A stretch of 64,000 bases of DNA, from positions 18,013,001 through 18,077,000 of the forward strand of contig NC_092566.1 of the NCBI RefSeq assembly GCF_037975245.1, given 5' to 3'. The DNA comes from Apostichopus japonicus (Eukaryota > Echinodermata > Holothuroidea > Aspidochirotida > Stichopodidae). The position numbers were made by a program, and so were the translations under genes. Each line of letters begins with the position of its first letter. Position 1 is the stretch's first letter. The notes below the pieces were generated by a model. The model did not search any database and was not told the origin of the DNA. It saw nothing but the letters and a program-made list of their open reading frames with translations. This document shows positions 1 to 15,500 of this stretch, in pieces.

Positions 1-330
1 AATCAACCCACAAAGATGTGATACTGTAGCTGGCATCATCCCACATAGATGTCATACGTACATAGCTGACATCATCCACATAGATGTCATACGTACATAG
101 CTGACATCATCCCACATATCTCTTAAGCAGAACTGACATTATCCCACAGAGATGTTATACCTACATAGGTGACATCATCCCACAGAGATATCATATGTAC
201 ATAGCTGACATCATCCCACATAGATGTCATACCTACGTAACTGAAATCATCCCACAAAGATGTCATACGTTCAAAGCTGACATCATCCCACATAGACGTC
301 ATATGTACATAAACTGATATTATCCAACAA
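1..330. repeat. minisatellite, about 36-bp unit
   Basis: Units built on GACATCATCCCACATAGATG and TCATACGTACATA repeat about eight times in the intron after cadherin exon 25, with point changes and one partial unit. Confidence 0.85.
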
Positions 331-370
331 TAATAATATAATTGTTAGGCATATTGAAACTGGAACTTAC

Positions 371-559
371 ATTAAACTCTGGGAATTCGGACCAGTCTGG
401 TGGGTCGAATATGTAATAGACGTCTCCAGTTATATTATCAACATGAAATTTGTTCCAGTCTTCACCAATTTCGAGAAATCTGTATGCAATTTCTCCATCA
501 TCATCTGCATCAGAGTCAAATGCCTCAGCTGTGAAAATCTTCTCAGTTAGGTTATAGAA
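371..559 (-). CDS. cadherin exon 25: repeat 12
   Basis: The acceptor TTATTGCAG gives the in-frame start [20 protein letters not shown]. It continues to [19 protein letters not shown] and donor AAT|GTAAGT. It is the last exon visible; the next lies left of position 1. Confidence 0.88.
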
Positions 560-3500
560 CTGCAATAATCAAACAAACATTTTCACATACAATTACATAT
601 AATTATCTGAAAACACACAAGGTATGGTAAGAAGGTACGATAGGTAGGTGGGTGGGTTAGTAGACGGGCAGGTGGGTAGGCAGGTGGGTAGGCAGATTGG
701 TGGAAAGGTAGATAGGTAGGTGGGTAGATAGATAGTCAGGTGGTAGGTAGGTAGATAGATAGGTAGGCCGGCAGGTGGGTAGGTAGATTGCTGGGAAGGT
801 AGATAGGCAGGTGGGTGGGTAGGTAGATAGGTAGGCAGGTGGATGGGTGGGTGGGCAAGAACAACACCAGAAGCTAATCTGAAATGTAAAACCTATACAT
901 TTGAGTCTCACAAACAGACAATTTGTTCATAAATTATGAACACAATAGTGTTTAAATGGATGCAGAACTTTAGCTAGCCAAAGCTAAATATAACATTTTA
1001 TATTAAAACAACAGTTAAGTTTATTGACCCTATTTTAGTGCACTCCTGCATATATTATAATCTAAATTCAGATCTTTTATTTTCTTAAAATAAATCAAAT
1101 AGCAAGCCATTTACAAAATGTAAAGAATAATATAACGCCAACTTTCACAGGAATGAATTTCGAACTTTGCTAGTGGCTAAGTAGTTACCACAATACACTA
1201 AACAAAGCGTACATTAGTGACTCACAAATTTCATGTAATGGGTACAAGCTTCCCTTTGCAAAATACTTTGCGCTCACGTTTGAATATTTAGTGCAACGTG
1301 TGTGGTCTACGGTATCATTTCCATACTTCAACACAAAAAAACAAACAATATGTCCAAAAGATCTGGACTGATGTCTATTGGCAGCCGACACTTATAACAA
1401 TGAAGAAATCGGGTACCAACAGAAAACGTTTTCATTCAGAAATATCACGCCAGGAATGAACAAACATAGTTGGTCTTTGACTGATTTAGTAGAGAGTAGA
1501 TGTACGAGTCCTGTAATATGATTGGTTGTCACATAGGCAAATTAGGTAATAAGCTACTGTCATTGGTGGACAGCTAAGTGTGCAACCTTTTTCGGCAATG
1601 TGTTTCAGTATTTTTCTGTACAGCAAATTGCTAATAGCTCTGTTCCTCTGTCCATCCACAGGTAAGTTTAAGAATCACTGCCAACTCACCACTAAATCAA
1701 CTATTTACTTTGTTTACACCCTTCTGTTGCATCTTGTCATTATCATTCCTTGATGCACCATCAAACATCAGCTTTGGACCTTTTTTTTTTTAATTTTTTT
1801 TTTATTGGAGTTGATAAATGAAATATTTTGCACAATAATTAATAATTCAGCTATTCTTATGAACAACCATGCCCACAGTTGTAAATTATAAAGACAAAGA
1901 TCTCCTTTATAGATTGAGGGATGTCTAATTTTGAGCCAAATATAGCTCAAAGAGATTAAAATAATGTTACCAGCAAACAAGAAGTACCACCCTCTCAATT
2001 TATAAACACATGAATTTATAGAAGCATTTACCTCTGGGATGCTTATTCCGCTCTTATTTCCACTCTCGGGATAAGTGATGTAAGGTCGATCGTTAGAAGC
2101 ATCATCGATGTATATTGTCATGTTTTCAATGGTGTAACCAAGTGGAGGTGGTACAACCCCACCATCTCTTGCTTCAATCCCTAACAAGTAGGAACCGTTT
2201 TGTTTCTCGAGTGACATCGTTGTATAGACTTCTCCCGAGGTGGCATTCAGACCAAAAAGTTCTGTCAACAAAATATTTTCGCAAAAGAAAGAAGAAGAAA
2301 ACTTCATATATACAAAGAAATCTGTTTCAATGAGTTGAGTATATATCTATATAGGTCAATCCTTTCTTGCTGTTATTTCATGTACTCAAACACAAATCAC
2401 TTAATATTTTCCCTGACACAAAAAAAACATTTCAAATTATTAACAATCCTGGAGAATCTCAATACTATTCTATGCAATATTAGTTTTATTTAGGATTTCG
2501 CATTTGAAACAAAGATTTGATCTGGCTATTACTGGCCTGCTGCACTTTATTAAAAAAAATTGTTTTATTTTAGTAAACATGAATCTCTTTTATTGATGGG
2601 ATATAACCTACTGGAGGTCAATATTTTTGTTTATGATGTAAGCCAATTTAAACTGAATGTGATAGTTTCTAAATATTTTGGAGCACACCATATCGAGATA
2701 TCTTGTCATATATTCTGGATGCCACTACACACAGCGAGTGCACTTTGGTTTTTCTTCTCCACACTTTCTCAGTTACATTATGAGACATTTTGTTATAATG
2801 TAAAGGGGGGTATAATACTTAGAAAGTTTAAGGAGTATGATGTAAATAATGGTAAACAACTAATGCACCAAATCCTCCATAACTCTAGGATACTTGTTTT
2901 TATATACGAAAGAGAAATCTATTGAATCTCAAACATAACAAATTTAAAAAAAATTAAAAGACACAACAAAGAAGAAAAAGATGAAAAGAGAATGCATAGA
3001 GATCCAGCCATTATATATGTAGAATTGCTTCATCTTGTAACTTAAAGATCTGCTGTATAGACCCCAACTATAGTACACTTTCATGGAAAAGTTTCTTGAG
3101 ACACACCTGCCTTGGTCGTAAAATGACCTCTTGTACCAATTAGTCTGCAACGCATGCCACATATTTTTTGCTTGTATGAGGGGTTCTTTGTGTGAACGCT
3201 GTATGATTAACTACACTGTAGACATTAACATATTTCCACTGCGTCTTTCACAAAGAGCCTAGTGGCGTTAAAAAGCTATGTAGGCTAATTGTAAAACCTG
3301 AGGTCGATTCACAACCGTGGCAGGTCGATTACGTAATCACAAAAACTTTCCTAGCTATAGCGTGCTACAATTGGAGCCAATAAAGTAGATCTTTAATGTA
3401 AAAGAACTTGATGCAATAACATGCAGATATATAATAACAATAACAATATATATAGGCCCCTATTTATATAAAGTTTTACACAAAAGAGTATCTCAAAGCA

Positions 3501-6500
3501 CTTGACATATGAATATAGTAAAATCTGAAAGGATAAACAAAAGATACATCTTTTACAGAGTAACAAAAAGAATAAAGTACTCAAAAGCAAAATCAGAAAA
3601 TAAACGGTGAAAATTACCAGATTGACTGTACGAGAGTAGGTGGTACGTGACTTGCCCTGCTTCTCCTTGGTCAGGGTCTGTGGCTACCACCGTAACTATG
3701 GTTACGTCAGCATCAGTACTTTCGGAAACCGTCACTGGCTCAGGAAATGAAGAAGTGAATTCTGGGCTGTTGTCATTCTGATCAAGTATTGTAATGTTAA
3801 CCTGCCATGTTGATTTGAGTTGAGAGAAAAATATGGTTACAGCATCTGCACACAACAGTTGACAGACACTGGATCATCAACCACCACCCCCAAAATATTA
3901 GATTACAACATATCTGTACAAAATATTTACTTAGAAACAAAATGTTTACAAATACATAACTCATATTTTAACAAAATACAGATAAACTGGGATTCAGCAA
4001 GACCTCTAAAACATTCAGGTGTACTCTCGAATACGCAAGTCGTGTTCCATTTTACATGACTCATTTGCATATATATGTACCACCTTCATATTTTATATTT
4101 TTTTGTCCCCTAATTAAATGAGGATTTAAGCATTTAACAGACAACTCATGCATTAAGAGACGGTACATTCAATGCCCCAATGATGCTGAATAAGTCTCTG
4201 TATAGGATGCATAGGAGGCTGCAGCTTTCTGCAGCCAGGCTGCATACGTAGGACACATGTATGCTCTCTTGTGCTGTACAGTTCCATACAGCAGGCATTC
4301 CTGCATGGTCAGTCAAGATGATCGCTTTTGCTTGATATTTATTCAACCTTGCCCTACGGCATTTTCCAGCTGTGTGCTCAAACCTCTTTTTAAAACTCAT
4401 TGTTACACCGGAGTCCAAGTTAATCCACTAGCTTGCAGTGGTCAAACGGCTTGGATGCAATATTCCATGGGAAAAGCTGTTTGTCACACACTCATTAAAA
4501 AGCATACATGTGTATCAGGTCTACACTGAAGGATGTCAGAGATGGTGAATATTAATTGAATCAACATTTTCTACTTCTTAGATGCTTCATTTGCTTTCCC
4601 TATTTGAAACATACCAATGTATCGCCATGACGATCTCCTGTGTCTTGAGCAACCACAGTCAGAACCACCAGAGCGTAAGTTTCTCTGTCCGGTTGATTTG
4701 CAACAGTGATAACACCCTGAACAAAATATGGGTAACATGATATATAAACATTAAAATATGGGTAACATGATATATAAATATTAATTTTAAAACATAAATG
4801 GCTGTCTGGTTGATTTGCAACAGTGATTACACCCTGAACAAAATATGGGTAACAGGATATATAAACATTAATTATCAAACTTAAATGACTGTCTGGTTGA
4901 TTTGCAACAGTGATAACACCCTGAACAAAATATGGGTAACAGGATATATAAACATTAATTATCAAACTTAAATGACTGTCTGGTTGATTTGCAACAGTGA
5001 TAATACCCGGAACAAAATATGGGTAACAGGATATATAAACATTAATTATCAAACTTAAATGACTGTCCGGTTGATTTGCAACAGTGATAACACCCTGAAA
5101 AAAATATGGGCAACATGATGTATTAACATTAATTATCTAACTTAAATGAAGTCAAATAAATATCATAAACAAGAGGTTATTAATTGCAAAAGTATAAATA
5201 ATATTATTTCAGATTATTATCATACTTTATAAGATCAACTATTGGGTTACCAATCTGGCCATCAAGGTAAACGTTTTTAAAAACAGACCAATTGTTACCA
5301 TGCCATCATATGTAACAACTCCTACTACTTTGTAACAGCCAAGGAAGAGTATGGACATATCCTTTAAATTTAACTCAGAGGAAATGAAATGAAATGGAAA
5401 GCCAGGTTGGGAGAAAAACTGAACTATTTTTAACATGTTTAAAAGGTAAGATGGTTTGTGTCATCAACTTTACTTATAATATTCACCTTACAACCATATC
5501 TCAATTTTGCTACAAGACTTGAAGTTATTTAACGACATATTCCGCAACTGTGCTTGATCACAAATATCGCAATAACGTCCAATTTTACGTTAATCAAGTT
5601 ACTTTTATGTCTGTATCTCATCCGTAGAGTTTTGTTCTCAAACAAATATTGTGATAAGCACAAAATGAAATTCACACCAAGTTTGATAAATCCTTCTGCA
5701 ATAGGCAATGACATACATTAAGCCACTTTACATATATTGCTTCAGGTCAAAAACATCTCCCTAACAAAGTAAATGGAATTCTCACCACAGTGCATAATAT
5801 GAAATTACTAATAGTGCTTTGTGGGTAAATCAGGATCGATGGGGGAAGAGGGTCAGGGGAAACACATCCTCGCCCCCCCTACCCCCGTGTCAACTTAGAT
5901 GGCTGGGGAAATACCAGATGAACAATTATGCATTATGCTCATTTAATAATACAGAGCATAAATTATCCGATATCGCAAAGTGCTATGCAAAGTGGGATAA
6001 ATTGCTACACAATTGCAAAAGATGTATCGCAGTTAATTTGTACCAAGTAAATGGACAGATAGTATAGCCTCTAGGCCAAATTCAGAGCCCTCAAACCTGC
6101 TGCACAAAAGTTGAACACGAAATGATTCCCCGTAATATATACTTCGGAGCAAAAACGTGAAGACTTCAACAACTTGATACCAGGCTTGATACATAATACT
6201 TTGATAACTTGATACCTTGATACCCAGGGATCAAACCTGCTGCTCCAAGCCCCCATGCATGACTCAGTTTCATAATAATAACCATATTGATTATTCGAAC
6301 TTGACACACTTACCGAATCGTTTATCTTAAACCAATCTTCGGTGTCTCCTTGTAGCGTGTATACAATGTTCCCATGGTCCTCATCAATGTCTGTCGCGGT
6401 GACTACTATTACCACGGTATCATTATCAGCATTCTCCTCTAGCTCCACAAAATATACAGTGTCGTTAAATTTCGGTGGATTGTCGTTAACGTCCCTGACC

Positions 6501-9500
6501 AGAATCCAAAAATCTGCTGTGGAACTTTGAGGATTCGATCCTTCATCGCTCGCTCGCACGATGATTTTTAGAGTAGCGTTTTTCTCTCGGTCGATATTTC
6601 CCGACACGATTAATGTTCCTAGGCAAAAGAAAAAGGTTCATCAATTTCAGACAAGTTTCAATAAATGTGGTGATTCTGTGGTATTATTAATAAAATAGCT
6701 ACTTTTTGATGACAACTTTATACTCTTTTAATCCCTAAAAGGTTGTTAACACATTATGTGACATTATGTGTCACATGTGACATAATGTGTCACATCTGGC
6801 AATCCACTCCATGCACACACATGCAGGTCTTCAGATGCTACCAGCCATTTAACACATCAATAACACATGCACACTGCAGCCATACATGTTTCTGTGGATA
6901 TTGATTATTCTTTGAAACATCGATTATTTTGTACGGGGACCAAAGGATTTGAATAGACACTCTCACTATTTTACACATAAAATTGTTGCAATAAATCTTG
7001 TGCGTTTACAGGGAAGTAACTGTCACTCCGACCCCCATGTATTGCCAATTTTCAAAACTCCACTTGCTAGCCGGCAGACTTTTTATACAAACTGCCTACA
7101 ATATCATGATCCAAATATGAACTTTGTGGAGAGCCCTTATGACAGATTTCGGTGATATTCTATAAAATATATATTTATATGTGTCAGATACGATAAAAGT
7201 GTCATAACGCTACTTTCGAAAATGTGCAAAAAATTGTTTGTATTTTGATTAAGGTTTGAACTCAAATCTCCCAGCTGAAAGACTTAAAGATTTTACCTGC
7301 AATCAGATGTGATCCTTTGATCTGATCTGATCTGATCTGATCTGATGATATAAACATAGAATATTTTATTTTTAAGGTTTAACATACCATCATCCTCGTC
7401 TATGCTGAACAAACCGCCGGCGTCATCGTCCAAGGAATACCGTACTAAACCATTCGGTCCTTTATCTTTATCCTCTGCCGTTATACCTGTGGTCACTACC
7501 GTCCCAACAAAACTGTTCTCAGCAACTGTCGCATTGTCTGGTAAAGTAATTACCGGTGACTCATCATTAACGTCAAGTACTTCGATGACGACCTCCACTG
7601 AAAATTGCAGAAGAAAGATGACAAGAATGTAACACATAGCAATGTTTACCATAAAAAAATATATATTTGGTTAGCAAAACAACGTATATATTTTCAATAG
7701 CCTATTGAATGTCAAAGCGAATATACCAGAGTATTTTGATGTACAAATCGACAGAACCCAAGAAGTTTTGTGCACGTGAGAATTTGATGAATTGTGACAC
7801 ACTTTCCAATTATAAACAAGAAGAGCTTCAGTGATCTGTATTATTGTACTATTAAATTCATAAATTAAAGCACGGCCATACTTAACAGTCTATCAAATAT
7901 CTATGTTACAAGCTGCAGGGTTGTTCATATGAACAGCAAATTAACATCCATTTGAGATATCAAGACAGGACCTTACAGTCAGGAATATCCCTTCAATATG
8001 AAGACATCAGTGGCTCTGTTTCATTTACAATGTCCATCATGTACACTTTTGTTTCACTATTGCTGGAACTATATGTATGTACTACACTAGAATGCATCTA
8101 GGGTGCATATTTATGATAAAAATAACATGCCGCTTTTCATACCTAAGTCTATTGCCCCTGCGAGTCTAGCTTATAAAGCAATACTAATTTTTTTGGGCTA
8201 TTTTATGCTTCCATAGTGGTTTCAATTTCACCTGACATGCATGTTGATGAAGACTGGGAAATTTCAATAATTGAACTGTGCTAGCTGAACAATGGTCCAT
8301 TACTTCCAACATGTGAAGTACATCTTGTGAAGAACATCATGTGAAGAACATCATGTGAAGAACATCATGTGAAGTACATCATGTGAAGTACATCATGTAA
8401 AGTACATCATGTAAAGTACATCATGTGAAGTACATGTGAAGTACATGTGAAGTACATGTGAAGTACATGAGAAGTACATGTGAAGTACATGTGAAGTACA
8501 TGTGGAGTACATGTGAAGTACATGTTAAGTACATGTGACGTACACGTACATGTGATGTAGAATGACTATCTGCACATCTAAATTTGAACTTAATTGATGA
8601 ATACAAACACATTTTTTGCTTGGTCATAAAATATCCTCATCTGTATAATTATTCCTGTATATTATCGTTCTAGAAATTGCTAGAAGTTGTTTTCAAATGG
8701 TTCTCTTCCAGATAGCTCTGATCCTCAAAAGTTATTCCCGGCTATAGAAGATTATCTAAAATAGACAATTAATTAATTTATGAATTAATTAAGAGCCAGT
8801 CTCAGTGCACATAATATAGCTGTGAGCGCGACAGTAAAACTGCTGGTTGAATATTTCAATTATTTGTAACTAATATCTGACTATCCCTGAAACCTAATAT
8901 TTGGTGGCAAAATAACGACGGCCGGCAAGTTTACCTTCAACTCTCTGGATATCAGTAGCATTGGTATCAGTGACACTCACTGTCATCCGAAAGGTCTCGA
9001 CTACTTCACGGTCCAACGGTTCATTCACGGTTATCACACCAGTATCTTCATCAAGGTTGAACTGACTGGTAAAGCCTCCTGTTACCGTCTCACCATTCTC
9101 ATCTCTAGCTTCAATTGTACTTATTGAATACTTCAGGATACTATCCTCATCTTCATCGGATGCTGTTACCTCTCCAACATAACCTGTTACGTCTGAAAAT
9201 GGAAAACAAAACAGCTGACTCATATTTCATTCGGAGCGTCAGCCTGCTCGTTTGTTCATTCAGTCATTCAAATCATTTGTTCAACATAATTGTTTGATTT
9301 GTTGGTTAAACTACACCCTAATAGCAATTTGTATCGCAGAGATATGATTGTTTAAACTCTGAATGGTGACATTATGTGAATACATCTGGCAACAGCCGAC
9401 TTGGTGATGTTTTCCTCAATATGAGCAGTAAATACCTTTGTCTGTCTTCATTGTTAGTGAGCAAATTCCTTTATCAACTGAGGGACATAAAGTTCTTTTC

Positions 9501-12500
9501 GACAAGTTTCATCATTGTTGAAGTTAGAGATACAGAGAACATTGAAAATTGAACAAACATTCAAATGTATCAAAGTATAAATCAAGCAAATTACTACAGA
9601 AGGAAGAACGCTTTCTACAGAACATATCTACCCTGTTGATATCACAAGGAATTACCAAGGATTACCCTCTTACTGATCATGAATAACAACAGTCAGCTAT
9701 AAAGTCATATACTCACCTTCGGATACTTCAAACTCATACGCCTCTTCCTCGAATGTGGGTAGCTCATCATTTACATCTGCTATGGTGATGGTCACTGTGC
9801 AGTCACCCTGATTCAAGCCGTCTGAGGCAACAATGGTAAGGCTGTACGATGCTTCCGTTTCTCTGTCCAGCTCACTGTTGACCAGAATCGAGCCTGTCTC
9901 GTCAATTAGGAAGGACCCGATTCCCCCAGAGACAATGATGTAGGACACATCTCCTCCTCGTTCGGTATCTAAGTCCGTCGCAGTAACTGTGCCGACCAGA
10001 GCTGAATCCAGAAACAAAGCAAAAACAAGTAGTATCATAGACAAAATTAAATAAAATTAATAAATAAATAAAAACTGACCACATTAATGCAATGCATGCC
10101 AGGAGTTTTGATGCAATGGAAATGTCTCAACAGGATGAAAGATGTAGTAATTCTGCATTTAATAGGGTCTTGTATTATAAATAGTTTAATAAGCGATTTA
10201 ATAATGTCACTATATTGCACCCAGCAAGCAATAGTTAAAATCCAGTTAGATGACAGCTTTAGAAAACGATCTCTGAAGTACCTGATTGTGGTTCACAACC
10301 CTTCAAGAGATTCACTTGCATTACTTGAGGTGAGGAATGATCTCTAATAAGTCCAAGTATACACAATGAGTCTGTCGTTAGCAAGACTCGACTGTCAGGG
10401 TTAAGTAATGTCAGCTTTGGGGGACGTGACTCTAATCGGTGACATAATCAGATCCCTAACCAAACTGTGCATTTGGCCAAACCTGATTAATTCTAAGTTA
10501 CAGACAACATAACTGACAGATCGCAACTGCAGTAGTGTTAGACCTACAGTATGCTGATCCATACTTACAACATTATCTCCACACTGACCTCAGAATCACC
10601 CAATACAAGAGGGAACTGTTTCACAGTTGTATTGGTTATTTTTTTTGGTTTTTACATGATAGAGATGACTTTAAGACTGTTTACCAGTGAATTAACTCAC
10701 CTCCTTCAATAGCATCTTCCTGTACGGTGAAACTGTAGTTGTTTGATTCAAATACTGGAGAGTTGTCGTTTACATCCTGGCAAGCAAAGATTGAATGAAC
10801 ACGATTGTGATAATGGAAAAATAATTTATACAGCAATGAAAACAACAGGTTATAATAGCTATCAGCTGTGCACTAACCTCAATTACAAACAGTGAGGTTT
10901 GTTGTACCTATACCTACCTTAACATCAATGAGGTTTATAATAGCTGTCCACTGTGCACTTACCTCAATGACAACATTGAGGTTCGTCGTACCTCTCATTG
11001 ATGGGTTTCCTCCATCTTCAGCAGCAATCGTGAGGTTGAATGACTTATATCCATCTGGGCCATCATAGTCAACTGCTCCAATGAAGTTGAGTGTTCCATT
11101 CTCGGGGTTCATCTCAAATTTGTTATCATCGTCCCCACTGAGGATGTAGTATCCAACCACATTATTAGGTTCAGTAATGTCTCTATCAAATGCCTGAAAA
11201 TAAGACATAGAACTCTCCAACATCAGGCGGTATCAAGTGCTACTAATCTGCTTTGTATCTGACTTGTAGCTACGATGATATCAGATTGCTATCCTCATTG
11301 CTACAAGAAACATATGACTATAGGGTATCAGACTTCCACATGCTATTCTCGTGAAACTTAAGAGAACTTGAAAACTTATCAGGCCTGCAGGTAAGCAAAG
11401 AAAATCTTTGATTTACTTTTCTGGCATATTGCAAAGGTGTGATCCTCTCTGATTGATGATATGTCTTTCAGGGTGTTTTCTGAAGCCTTAAACTGTAACA
11501 TTTGTGTTAAAACGACCAAACCAATCATTGTAAGATGAGCATTGACGTGAGTAAATAGCACATGCATGCAAATTACCTGAAATGTTATGATGGGATCAGC
11601 TGGCATGTCATCCAATGTAAACTCCTGTATAGATAATTCAGCTAAGTGCCTCAGAAAGAAAGGAGCATTGTCATTAACATCTTCACAACTCAATGTGACC
11701 TGTGTCAGATTGACTGCACCTGAGTCGTCGGACGCTTCTACAGTGAAGATGTAACTTTCTGTTATCTCTGCATCCAGAACAGCGTTCTCCGATACGCTGA
11801 TCACCCCGGACGATGGGTCTATGTTAATACTGCGTACAAGACATGCAAAGAAACAGATGCACATCATTAGCATATATTGGTTTTAACATTGATTTTGGCC
11901 TGCAGGGGTATACCCAGCTAGTTGGGACAATTTCTGAATGCTCATACCACTCTACACTGTACTCCAATATCATGCTACAATGCACTCGTACTGACAGTAT
12001 GAACAGTACCTAATACTGTTCACCCTTATCATAATTCGAAGCACTCATACAGACAGTATGAGAAGTCCTGACTTTTATATGATAAAGGGATTACATACTG
12101 TGTAATTTATATCTCTCAAAGAACAGTAAAACAACTATTCATATATAATATGATACAATTTAGACAGTATTGTACAGTTAATTAAACCATTACAACAGTC
12201 CATGCATGGGAAAAACAGTGCCGGATCTTAAAACAAATTGGCTTTGTTACATAATAATGTCTAATTCTTGCTTCTCCAAAAATGAGATATATGTAAGAGA
12301 GCCATTTCACTGCATTTTATTTTCACTATAAATTATACTACATGAACTGTGTTTAAACAAGGCAAGTCCCTTTCTTAGTTGACAAAGGTAAAATGCAAAA
12401 CTTATAAATGTCAATGAGAGGCGATAGATACATACTCGTTAAGTGTAGGAGCCATCTTGTAGGTGATGTTATCTCTAACATCATCATCTGTTGCCTGTGT

Positions 12501-15500
12501 TGAGACATGAAAGAAACACATAATCAAAGTCTTCCTGAGATTCCACTTTGATAAACATTCTCAACTTGGGCAATGTTTAAGTGGGGAAGAGCATAACATT
12601 ACATATTCACAGCATATTTTTAATGGTCATCCGTCCGGTCGACTGATATGAACAAATTTCTGTCCAGACAACGAAATAATCAGCTGTGGTGGTTTGTCTA
12701 GCAGAGGACCAGTCGTTTGCATCAAACTCACATCGCATTGTAACTCAAACAGGTGAAATGATAAATCAGTATTATTCTAAAGTTTCTGTGGCACTATTTA
12801 TCAACTTACACTTTTCTACTACAGGGTGCATATTTGTTATATTGTTAATACTTCGGATGACCCAATTTGCTGTTCAAACAAGCAATTGTAAGGCCTGTTT
12901 GTCCATGGGACAACCAGAAAAAATCATTAACAATTGGCCCTGTATATTGAAGGCCTGACATCTATGAGTCAAGAGAAACTAATTGCCTCTCGACACAATT
13001 TGCCCCTAGCAACGTACCACTCGATATGGAATTATCCTTAACAACCACTTGTTTTGCAGTATAATAATATGATATGTGCCAGATGTTTAAAGGGACTTAA
13101 TGCATGACTACTACTGAATAATGAAACATCGGAACATCCCTTATAATACAACTTTATAAAGCATTACAAAAAATAGCATGATATATTAGAAACTTATGTT
13201 AGCAGAGACCAAAATATATATGTGTGTGTGAAAATTTTTCTCTGAGGAAGTCAAAGGGCTGTGCCAAATACTAAAATAGGCCACCCTGATAAGGTCCTTT
13301 TTATAAACCGAGATGGACATGTCAGGATTACAGGTTGCAATTGGGAGTCATAGCTATGAAGTCACAATCAAAAAAAAACAAAAAGAAACCATCTATCAGA
13401 GCTTGTAGGATAATGATGGTCATGTTCAGAGGGACAGAGTGAGGTCATGTTCAGTGGGTGCAGTGTGAGGTCATGTTCAGTGTGATTTGTGTGAGGTTAT
13501 GAATGTTCAGTGTGATATGTGTGAGGTCATATTCAGTGGGCAGTGTTAGGTCATGTTCAGTGGGGGGCAGTGTGCTGCCAATTTTTTACACTTTGAGAAC
13601 TGAAATATAGAACCTGTCCAATCCTTCTACAACTTTATTTTTATTCAGTGTAGCTCTTCTACCATTTTTGTGATGCCATATGAGGAATATTAAACTCACA
13701 CTGATCATCATCTTTCCTAAGAAAGTCCATAAAATAACACAAAGCAGAAACAATTCTAGTACTACCATGGCAGTAAATATATTAATGCAACACAAATAAG
13801 TGGAGACTAGAAAGAATCATCATCTTTTGGTGCCACAGTGTATTTATGCAAATGTACCAGCTTTCAATGGCACCCAGCTTTTTCCAACATTCCTGCAATT
13901 TGAAAATTAGGGACAACATCTGAATCAACACCAATTTCAAACAGGAGTTAATGCATGAGTTGCATGGAAAATTTTATTGATTGACCAATGTAATGGCTTG
14001 AACCAGTCAAACCTGATTTTTTTTTATAACTTCAGCTTTGCTTTGACAAACTTTCAGTTCAGTTAATTTTTCATCCCCCTATTGTCAGACTCACAAGATA
14101 CCATTTGTTTACTGCATTAAATTAAACCTTGATTCAACTCACACTAATCGAGAGGATGGAATAACCAGATGTAGCATTTTCCAGGAAAGATCCTTCGTAA
14201 CTGTCTTGCAGGAATTGTGGAGTGTTATCATTTTCGTTGATGAGATCAACAACAACCTCTAGTTTACTTTCAGGGTTTGATTTGACAACCACCTGAAATA
14301 AAAGCATTAGAGAACATGTCATGAAACACTCGGTGGCGGGGTACAGGTCCCAGCTGTCTAGACCCGGCAAGGAATAGGTTGTCAGCCACTTGAAGACCAG
14401 AGGTATTGTGGTCACATTAGTAAACTCAATCTGTTACATAACTGGTCAGTCACGTGTGTCAGTAGCTCCTTGGTTAGGTGCTGAATCTATAGAATTTATA
14501 TTTAAATTTATATTCAAGAATATATATTTCCATAATTCTTTACAAAATATAAGTTTTTTGGATATTGCTAAGACAATGTGATTGACAAATCTTAAAAATG
14601 ATAGTCCAGGTGTAAAATCAAGAAAGATGAAGGCATTCTATATACAATCATGGCTAGGTAACAATTTTATCACTTTCTCATTTTTATTAATTTTTATCAA
14701 TATTTATCAATTTTTATCAAATTTATCAATTTTTATCAATTTCCACGAGGCATTTTCTAGAGATAATAACGTTTGAAGCAGCTGATACAATCTTTAAGAA
14801 GATGCTGATAGATTGACTGCATTTCTCTACTTTTCTTCACTTAAACATAAATTTACCCGGGCTGGAGTATCTGTATTCTAACAACAGTTAGATCAGCATG
14901 ATAGTTTTACATTGTACTTACTGTAAAGTTAAGTTGTTGACGTGTCTCATAGTCTAAGTATACACTGTCTTTCACTCTAACATCGACAGGAAGAGAACCA
15001 CCAACAGATGTTGTCCCTTTGAGTTTAAAAGCATCAAGATCTTGGACGAGTTCCAATTCAAAATCATTATTTGTGACCTGGGAAGGAGACAAAACTAATA
15101 AGTTAGATCAAAAATGTTTCAAAGGCCTGTATGAGGAAGTAACAAACCCAGCAGAAAAATATAAATTAATAATAAGTTAATATATACAAAGGTGAGGAAT
15201 ATCAACAACAAGGATAAACGCTTAGTGTGCAGTAAAATAACGGTAACTGAATGATAACTGTTAACAGTCAGACATTTACAGTAACAAATAACATAACACA
15301 TTTATAGAGCACTAAATTAAGCTCCAGTAGGAGATATGATCTACAGTGCATTTCAATGAATTACCAAATACTACTGAAAATTAAAAAAGAGGGCCTGAAG
15401 TAGTAGAAAATTACAACTTGGAGGTATATATGTATATTACAACTATTCCTGCAGAACTACTGGGGGGGGCCGGGGGGGGGGGGTGGTTTGGGGCATATGG

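Noticed and set aside
657..911. Proline/threonine-rich open frame resembling a mucin
   Set aside because: It is a translation of a GGTA/GGTGG low-complexity tract.
2560..2925. 121-codon plus-strand open frame
   Set aside because: It lies in a cadherin intron, is AT-rich with no domain, and has no splice or start context.
4600..5052. A single 150-residue repeat protein
   Set aside because: It is the 87-bp intronic array read through into exon 22; only its end is a supported exon.
6342..6530. Serine-rich plus-strand frames over cadherin exons (also at 7402-7632 and 9115-9297)
   Set aside because: They are antisense shadows of well-supported cadherin exons.
6755..6800. Palindromic TGTCACATGTGACA with flanking ACATTA/TAATGT arms
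   Set aside because: It could be an E-box-centred site or hairpin, but it is intronic, single, and without supporting context.
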